Positions 58,469 to 64,000 of a DNA stretch of 64,000 nt are shown in pieces. Source of the stretch: Neoaquamicrobium sediminum (lineage in GTDB: Bacteria > Pseudomonadota > Alphaproteobacteria > Rhizobiales > Rhizobiaceae); NCBI RefSeq assembly GCF_013240295.1, contig NZ_JABETK010000001.1, forward strand, positions 1,922,001 to 1,986,000, in the 5' to 3' direction. How positions within the stretch are numbered: position 1 is the first letter of the stretch; each line of letters begins with the position of its first letter. A model generated the notes under the pieces. That model had not been told where the DNA came from. It ran no database searches and saw only the letters and a list, made by a program, of their open reading frames with translations. The translations under genes and the position numbers were made by a program.

Positions 58469-59407
58469 ATGAGCAAGAACACCGGGAAAGTCATCATAAG
58501 CTGCGCCGTCACCGGCGGCATCCACACGCCGTCCATGTCGGACGCGCTGCCCTACACACCGGACGACATCGCCCGCCAGTCGATCGAGGCGGCAGAGGCC
58601 GGCGCAGCAATCCTGCATCTCCACGCGCGCGACCCGGAGACCGGCCGGCCGACGCCGGACCCGGCCGTGTTCATGCAGTTCCTGCCGCGCATCAAGCAGG
58701 CGACCGGCGCGGTGGTGAACATCACCACGGGCGGCGGGCTCGGCATGTCGCTGGAAGAGCGGCTGGCAGCCCCCATGCAGGCTGCACCGGAGATGTGCTC
58801 GCTCAACATGGGATCGATGAACTTCGGCATCTTCCCGATGGCAGCCAAGGAGCGCGACTGGAAGTTCGACTGGGAAAAGCCCTATATCCTCGGCACGGAC
58901 GACTTCATCTTCCGCAACACGTTCCGCGACATCGAATACATCCTCAAGAATCTCGGCGAGAAGCACGGCACGCGCTTCGAGCATGAGTGCTACGATGTCG
59001 GCCACCTCTACAATCTCGCTCATTTCGTCGACCGCGGTCTCGTCAAGCCGCCCTTCTTCGTACAGATGATCTTCGGCATCCTCGGCGGCATCGGTGCGGC
59101 GCCGGAAAACCTGATCTTCATGAAAGAAACGGCCGACAAGCTGTTCGGCGACGACTATCAGTGGTCGGTTCTGGCGGCGGGCCGCCACCAGATGCCGATT
59201 GCCACGCAGGCCGCGTTGATGGGCGGCAACGTGCGGGTCGGGCTGGAGGATTCGCTCTATATCGGCCGCGGCAAGCTTGCCGAATCGAACGCCGAGCAGG
59301 TGCGCAAGATCAGGCTCATTATCGAGGAACTCGGCTTGGACATCGCAACGCCTGAAGAGGCCCGCGCCACGCTGGCCCTCAAGGGCGGCGACCGGGTTTC
59401 GTTCTAG
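58469..59407 (+). CDS. Beta-keto acid cleavage enzyme (BKACE, DUF849 family)
   Basis: 312 aa. Starts with the BKACE signature VIISCAVTGGIHTPSMSDALPYTP. The zinc-binding HLHARD (AAILHLHARDPETGRPT) is near residue 48-54, and GGNVRVGLEDSLY near 255 provides the conserved Glu. BKACE enzymes condense a beta-keto acid with acetyl-CoA to give acetoacetate and a new CoA ester. Reported substrates include 3-keto-5-aminohexanoate and dehydrocarnitine. It follows the cyclase by 36 bp. Confidence 0.88.
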   Translation: MSKNTGKVIISCAVTGGIHTPSMSDALPYTPDDIARQSIEAAEAGAAILHLHARDPETGRPTPDPAVFMQFLPRIKQATGAVVNITTGGGLGMSLEERLAAPMQAAPEMCSLNMGSMNFGIFPMAAKERDWKFDWEKPYILGTDDFIFRNTFRDIEYILKNLGEKHGTRFEHECYDVGHLYNLAHFVDRGLVKPPFFVQMIFGILGGIGAAPENLIFMKETADKLFGDDYQWSVLAAGRHQMPIATQAALMGGNVRVGLEDSLYIGRGKLAESNAEQVRKIRLIIEELGLDIATPEEARATLALKGGDRVSF

Positions 59408-59462
59408 CACCAGCACAATAGCAATGGAGCCGCCCCGCTGCGGGGCGGCGGGGAGGAGCGTG

Positions 59463-60473
59463 ATGGCGGGCAATCCGATAGACGGCTTCGAGGTCGATCC
59501 TGCAACGGTCGGCTTCATTGGCGAAGGGCTGCAGCGGCCCGAATGCATTCTGGCCGAACGTGACGGGAGCCTGTGGAGCGCCGATGCGCGTGGCGGGGTG
59601 GTTCACATCCGGCCGGATGGCTCGCAGCACCTTGTCACCCAGCAGCTCGACGAGCGCTTTTCTGCCAATGCCGACGAGGCTGAGCGCTTCACCACCGGCA
59701 CGCTGCCGAACGGCCTCGCCTTCGACCGCGACGGCTCCTTCCTCGTCTCCAACTTCGGCACCGACAGGCTGGAGCGGATGACCCGCGAGGGCCAGACCGC
59801 GGTGCTGGCGGATACGCTGGACGGGAAGCCCATCGGCAAGGTCAATTTCGTCCTGCGTGACAGCAAGGGCCGGGTCTGGCTGACGATCTCGACCCGCATG
59901 GTCAACTGGATGCAGGCGATCAGCCCCAACCTCGCCGACGGCTATGTCGCCGTGTTCGACGAGCAGGGCCTGCGCGTCGTCGCCGACGGCTTCCGCTTCA
60001 CCAACGAGATTCGTTTCGATGCGGCGGAGGAATGGCTGTACGTCGTGGAGACGACCGGCCGGCGCGTCACGCGGCTGCGCATCGACGACCGCTGCGAAGT
60101 GACTGCACGCGAAACCTTCGGGCCGGACGACACCGGCGGGTTCATCGACGGCATCGCCTTCGACAGCCATGGCAATCTGTGGGGCACCCACGTGATGTCC
60201 GACCGCATCTTCGCGATCACGCCGGAAGGCGACTTCCGGGTGATACTCGACGACGACAACCCCGCACCGTCGAAGGTGCTCTATGACGCCTTCGCGCGCG
60301 ATGCCGTGACACCGGACCTGATGCTGGCCTGCGGCGGCAAGCTGGCACCCTGGTTCGCTTCCGTGACGTTCGGCGGACCGGATCTCAGGACGGTCTATAT
60401 CGGTTCGCTGCGTGGAACCCGGATACCGTTCTTCCGGTCACCCGTTGCCGGCCTGCCGATGTCGCACTGGTAG
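59463..60473 (+). CDS. SMP-30/gluconolactonase/LRE-family hydrolase
   Basis: 336 aa from the ATG at 59463 with a GGGGAGGAG site. A six-bladed propeller with repeated strands: GEGLQRPECILAERDGSLWSADARGG, NGLAFDRDGSFLVSNFGTD and DGIAFDSHGNLWGTHVMSD. Calcium- or zinc-dependent lactonase activity is typical of the family. As the last gene of the operon it would hydrolyse a lactone made in the same pathway. Convergent with doeB, stops 5 bp apart. Confidence 0.83.
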   Translation: MAGNPIDGFEVDPATVGFIGEGLQRPECILAERDGSLWSADARGGVVHIRPDGSQHLVTQQLDERFSANADEAERFTTGTLPNGLAFDRDGSFLVSNFGTDRLERMTREGQTAVLADTLDGKPIGKVNFVLRDSKGRVWLTISTRMVNWMQAISPNLADGYVAVFDEQGLRVVADGFRFTNEIRFDAAEEWLYVVETTGRRVTRLRIDDRCEVTARETFGPDDTGGFIDGIAFDSHGNLWGTHVMSDRIFAITPEGDFRVILDDDNPAPSKVLYDAFARDAVTPDLMLACGGKLAPWFASVTFGGPDLRTVYIGSLRGTRIPFFRSPVAGLPMSHW

Positions 60474-60477
60474 GCGA

Positions 60478-61485
60478 TCAGCCGGTCGGCACCGCAACGA
60501 CGGCGGCGCAGTCGCCGGCCTTGACGAGGCCGGGAAAGTGGCGCGCGGCGAGCAGCCCGTCCATCTTTGCGCGGATTTCCTGCGGCGCCGTACCAGTGCG
60601 GCCGACGCCGTGAATGCGCGCGACGACCATGCCCTGCTCGACCCTGTCGCCCAGATCGATCATCGTCTCGATCATGCCGTCGTCCTCGGCGAAGGAGAAA
60701 CAGTCGCTTGACGGCATGTCGAGCCAGGCGGTCGGGGACTGCTCGACCGCGCCGGAGACGATGCCGGCATGGCGCAGCACGTTCATGACACCACGCCGCG
60801 CGATCCTGACGGTGCGCGCGCGGGAGGTTCCGCCACCGCCCAGCTCGGTGGTGACGAAGGTCTTGCCCATGTCCTCGGCCGCGGTGTCGAACATGCCGAC
60901 CGCGTCGATCTCCAGCATCTTCACAGACCACGGCGCAGCGAAGGCCTCCACGGCCGCAAAGGCGCGCGCTTCCTGCACCTTGTCGGGCAGGACGTGCGCG
61001 GCGCAGAACGGCACGAAGTCGAGCGTGCGGCCGCCCGAATGGAAGTCGAGAACGATGTCGGCGCGCGGCAGCAAATGGCGCTGCACGTAGTCCGCGATCT
61101 TTTCGGTCACCGTGCCGTCGGGCTTGCCGGGGAAGCTACGGTTCATGTTGCCCTTGTCGATGGGCGACGTACGGGTGCCCGCCTGGAAGGCCGGGTAGTT
61201 GAGCGCGGGCAGGATAATGACCGTGCCCGACACGTCCTGCGGATCCAGCGTGCGAGCCAGATCGTAAAGCGCCAGCGGTCCCTCATACTCGTCGCCGTGG
61301 TTGCCGCCCGTCAGCAACGCCGTGGGTCCGCGGCCGTTGCTGATCACCGCGATTGGCACCATCACGGAACCCCACGCCGAGTCGTCCCGGCTGAAGGGCA
61401 GTCGCAGGAAACCATGCTGTGCGCCGGATCCGTCGAGGTCGATCGTCGGCACGATGGGAGAGGGACGAAGGTTCTGGTCGAGCAT
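60478..61485 (-). CDS. doeB: N-alpha-acetyl-L-2,4-diaminobutyrate deacetylase
   Basis: 335 aa from the ATG at 61485. AstE/AspA zinc carboxypeptidase-like fold: TGGNHGDEYEGPLALYDLA (zinc His and Glu), FHSGG with the third ligand region, and the C-terminal GDRVEQGMVVARIHGVGRT domain. It removes acetate from the ectoine hydrolysis product to yield 2,4-diaminobutyrate. Equivalent to eutE in Sinorhizobium. It ends the minus-strand ectoine operon. Confidence 0.88.
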   Translation of the reverse strand: MLDQNLRPSPIVPTIDLDGSGAQHGFLRLPFSRDDSAWGSVMVPIAVISNGRGPTALLTGGNHGDEYEGPLALYDLARTLDPQDVSGTVIILPALNYPAFQAGTRTSPIDKGNMNRSFPGKPDGTVTEKIADYVQRHLLPRADIVLDFHSGGRTLDFVPFCAAHVLPDKVQEARAFAAVEAFAAPWSVKMLEIDAVGMFDTAAEDMGKTFVTTELGGGGTSRARTVRIARRGVMNVLRHAGIVSGAVEQSPTAWLDMPSSDCFSFAEDDGMIETMIDLGDRVEQGMVVARIHGVGRTGTAPQEIRAKMDGLLAARHFPGLVKAGDCAAVVAVPTG

Positions 61486-61490
61486 TGCGC

Positions 61491-62671
61491 TCAGTCCTTG
61501 ACGAAAAGCTGCCTCGGCACATTGGCCAGGCAGTCCACACCGGTTTCGGTAATCAGGATGGATTCGGTGATCTCGAGGCCCATGTCCTCGAGCCAGAGGC
61601 CGGTCATGAAATGGAACGTCATGCCGGGTTCGAGCACCGTCCGGTCTCCCGGGCGCAGGCTCATCGTGCGCTCGCCCCAGTCCGGCGGATAGCTGATCCC
61701 GATCGGATAGCCCGTGCGGTTGTCCTTGACGATGCCGTATTTCTTGAGAACCGCGAAGAAGGCGTTTGCGATGTCCTCGCATGTGTTGCCGGGCCGCGCT
61801 GCCTCGAGACCGGCTTCCATGCCTTCGAGTGTCGCCTTCTCCGCATCAAGGAAGGCTTCGGTCGGCTTGCCGAGGAACACAGTGCGCGACAGCGGGCAGT
61901 GATAGCGGTGATAGCACCCGGCAATCTCGAAGAAGGTACCTTCATTGGCCTTCATCGGCCGGTCGTCCCAGGTCAGGTGAGGTGCCGAAGCGTCCGCGCC
62001 CGACGGCAGCAGGGGCACGATGGCGGGATAATCGCCGCCGAAATCGTCGACACCACGAATGCCGGCATCGTAGATTTCGGCAACGAGATCGCATTTGCGC
62101 ATGCCGACTTCCGCCTTGTCGAGAATGCGGGCATGCATCGCCTCGACGATGCGCGCCGCCTTGCGCATATAGTCGATCTCGGTCGGGCTCTTGACCGCGC
62201 GCTGCCAGTTGACGAGCGCTGTGACATCCACGAAGCGTGCGTTGGGCAGCCCTTTCTGGAGTGCTGCGAAGGCTGCGGCCGAGAACCAGTAATTGTCCAT
62301 CTCGATGCCAATCGCCAGACCGTCGAGACGACGGTCGCGCAGCACCTGCGTGAGGAAATCCATCGGGTGGCGCTCGGTGGACTGCACGTAGTGGTCGGCA
62401 TAGCCGATGATGTTCTCGTGGCCGAGATAGGCCGTGCGCTTGGCGCCGTTGGCATCCTGGCCCGTCCGTACCAGATCGGCTCGCCCTGCGGCGGCACGAT
62501 CACAGCCTGGTGCACGTAGAACGACCAGCCGTCATAGCCGGTTAGCCAGGCCATGTTCGACGGGTCGCTGACGATGAGAACGTCGATGCCACGCCGTTCC
62601 ATCGCGCGGCGCGTCTTGGCCAGACGCTGGGCATATTCCTCACGCGTGAACTTGAGATTAGGCGAACTCAT
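61491..62671 (-). pseudogene. doeA: Ectoine hydrolase (frameshifted as sequenced)
   Basis: The N-terminal frame (62671 to about 62465) starts MSSPNLKFTREEYAQRLAKT and reads WLTGYDGWSFYVHQAVIVPP. The C-terminal peptidase-M24-like part (62387 to 61491, EPGMTFHFMTGLWLEDMGLEITESIL) is in another frame. The break is at CCC (plus 62461-62463); one more base restores YGRGQDANGAKRTAYLG. The 393 aa total is normal for DoeA/EutD. It opens the ectoine ring. Five bases separate its stop from the doeB start. Confidence 0.85.
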
Positions 62672-62693
62672 GAAGTGGGGGTTCCTCGCTTGG

Positions 62694-63686
62694 TCAGCTT
62701 TCGAAAATCGTTCCTGCCCGGGCCGCCGCCGCGCGCTGCCGGGCAAGTGTGGCGATGGCGGTGTCCTGCGCACCGGTGCCTGTCAGGTCGCAAAGGGTGA
62801 TCGCCGTCGGCGACCGGCGCCCGCGCATCTTACCTGCCACGATTGCCCCTAGTTCGGGGAAGGCGGCATCGCCGGCAACCGCGCCCGCCTCGATGGCGTG
62901 GTGCAGTTCGCCCAACCGTCTGGTCTGTTTCAGGCTGTCCGCGACATAGGGTTCGGCGCGCTTGACCACAGCCGGGTCGATCTCGTTCTTGTGCTCCGCA
63001 TCAGAACCCATGGCCGTGACATGCTGGCCGGGAGACAGCCAGTCGGCATTGATGAGCGGCTGCTCGGAGGGCGTGGTCGTTACCAACACATCTGCACCCG
63101 ATGCCGCCTTCTTCGGGTCGGCTTCAGCGCGAACAAGGATACCCAGTTCCTCGCGCAGCCTTGCTGCCAGCGCCTCGGCCCTGGTCGCGTCTCGCGCCCA
63201 GATGCGCGCCTCGGCGATCGGCCGCACCAGCATCAACGCCTTGAGCTGCAGGCGCGCCTGCACGCCGGCTCCGAAGATCGCCGCGACGGTCGAATCCGCC
63301 CGCGACAGGTGCTTTGCAGCGACCGCACCGGCCGCCGCCGTGCGGATGTCGGTCAGGTAGCCGTTGTCGAGCAGCAGCGCTTCGGTCAGTCCGGTCTTTG
63401 CCGAGAGCAGGACCATCATGCCGTTGACGCTCGGAAGACCGAGCTTCGGATTGTCGAAGAAGCCGGGGCTGATCTTGATGGCGAAGCCGTCGACACCGGG
63501 AACATAGGCGGTCTTTACATCGACCTCCCCGCGATGCTCGGGAATGTCGAGCCGCAGGATCGGCGGCATGGCGACCGGCAGGGTGGCCAGCGCGCGGAAG
63601 GCGTTCTCTACGCAGTCGACGGCTTCCAGGTCGAGCGGCACGAGGTTCCGCAATTCGGCTTCGGTGAGGATGGTCATGCGGGTCAT
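62694..63686 (-). CDS. eutC: Ectoine utilisation protein EutC (ornithine cyclodeaminase family)
   Basis: 330 aa. Motifs: the substrate-binding KTAYVPGVDGFAIKISPGFFDN, the NAD-binding AAIFGAGVQARLQLKALMLVRP, and DVLVTTTPSEQPL. The ornithine cyclodeaminase/mu-crystallin fold uses NAD; in ectoine clusters its reaction is not fully settled. It overlaps eutB by 4 bp. ATG at 63680 is an alternative start. Confidence 0.88.
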   Translation of the reverse strand: MTRMTILTEAELRNLVPLDLEAVDCVENAFRALATLPVAMPPILRLDIPEHRGEVDVKTAYVPGVDGFAIKISPGFFDNPKLGLPSVNGMMVLLSAKTGLTEALLLDNGYLTDIRTAAAGAVAAKHLSRADSTVAAIFGAGVQARLQLKALMLVRPIAEARIWARDATRAEALAARLREELGILVRAEADPKKAASGADVLVTTTPSEQPLINADWLSPGQHVTAMGSDAEHKNEIDPAVVKRAEPYVADSLKQTRRLGELHHAIEAGAVAGDAAFPELGAIVAGKMRGRRSPTAITLCDLTGTGAQDTAIATLARQRAAAARAGTIFES

Positions 63687-64000
63687 GCTGCGGGCTCCCC
63701 GGCAAAGGGGTTGTCGCCGCAGACGATGCGGCGGTGAAGTTCCATGTCGATGTTGCGGCCGGACAGGATAAGAACCGTCGGTCCGGCCGGCTTCACCCTT
63801 GCCGACAAAAGCGCCGCTATGCCGACGGCACCCGCACCTTCGACGATCTCGCGCTCTGCCTCATAGGCATGCGCTATGCCCGCGGCGATCTCTTCCTCCG
63901 ACAGCAGCACAACCTCGTCGAGCAGGTCGCGGCACATGGCGAAGGTCAGCCGGTTGTCGAGGCCGATGCCGCCGCCGAGCGAGTCGGCCAGCGAGGCGAC
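63683..64000 (-). CDS. eutB: Ectoine utilisation protein EutB (threonine dehydratase-like), C-terminal part
   Basis: The frame is open to the window edge. Visible C-terminal sequence SLGGGIGLDNRLTFAMCRDLLDEVVLLSEEEI and VEGAGAVGIAALLS matches the PLP-dependent threonine dehydratase fold; the catalytic lysine lies outside. In ectoine clusters EutB is a hydroxyectoine-related enzyme. It is upstream of eutC in the same operon. Confidence 0.83.
   Translation of the reverse strand, partial: VASLADSLGGGIGLDNRLTFAMCRDLLDEVVLLSEEEIAAGIAHAYEAEREIVEGAGAVGIAALLSARVKPAGPTVLILSGRNIDMELHRRIVCGDNPFAGEPAA

Overview
The window is 64 kb of GC-rich chromosomal DNA from an alphaproteobacterium of the order Hyphomicrobiales (Rhizobiales), most like the Mesorhizobium/Phyllobacteriaceae group. 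This rests on gene content and order (ftsK-lolA-xthA beside an OmpR-type regulator; ccmABCDG next to acnA; glnK-amtB; a B12-riboswitch btuB-btuFCD cluster; several TRAP transporters; eut/doe ectoine catabolism), on an apparent CtrA box and an Irr-type box, and on a short invertible-looking repeat of a kind common in such genomes. No rRNA, tRNA, CRISPR, prophage or insertion sequence was seen.

Layout. 0-8.9 kb: housekeeping genes (tsaD end, gpsA, YciI, EVE protein, methyltransferase, L,D-transpeptidase, response regulator, cyclic-nucleotide-binding protein, xthA, lolA, ftsK). 9.0-12.6 kb: a candidate structured RNA, an MFS exporter, a serine hydrolase and a LysR regulator. 12.6-20 kb: amtB-glnK, tesB, a ubiquinone hydroxylase, small stress-type proteins and an amino-acid dehydrogenase. 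19.9-26 kb: cytochrome c maturation genes ccmGDCB, a 47-bp inverted repeat, ccmA, then divergent acnA. 26-34.9 kb: cupin, ceramidase-like, DUF1223 and DUF2794-like genes, a candidate small RNA, then a cobalamin uptake operon (btuB, btuF, btuC, btuD and an unknown protein) behind a cobalamin riboswitch. 34.9-49 kb: surface polysaccharide genes (wecB, a 5'-truncated ABC ATPase, two glycosyltransferases, galE, a UDP-glucuronate epimerase and ugd) interrupted by a TRAP transporter and a membrane alpha/beta hydrolase. 49.3-53.6 kb: an NMT1-type ABC transporter operon containing a nucleoside phosphorylase. 53.8-60.5 kb: a TetR-TRAP-cyclase-BKACE-SMP30 operon that looks like an uncharacterised carboxylate/lactone catabolic pathway. 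60.5-64 kb: convergent ectoine degradation genes (doeB/eutE, doeA/eutD, eutC, eutB).

A strong technical pattern runs through the window. At least seven conserved genes (xthA, ccmG, acnA, a membrane hydrolase, the UDP-glucuronate epimerase, a TetR regulator, doeA) are each broken by what looks like loss of one base, mostly in C/G runs, and ccmC by a 2-base loss (or one extra base) in a GC repeat. Because several are essential or core genes and the downstream frame stays intact, these are more likely sequencing or assembly errors than true pseudogenes. They should be corrected before gene loss is inferred. The 5'-truncated ABC ATPase at 36.1-36.6 kb is different: its N-terminal half is absent.

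How genes work together: the ccm genes mature cytochrome c for respiration and probably share iron/heme control with acnA; btuBFCD imports cobalamin under feedback from the riboswitch; glnK-amtB takes up ammonium under nitrogen (sigma-54) control; ugd, epimerases and glycosyltransferases build sugar nucleotides and polysaccharide; the right third is a catabolic region in which three importers and two degradation modules lie side by side.
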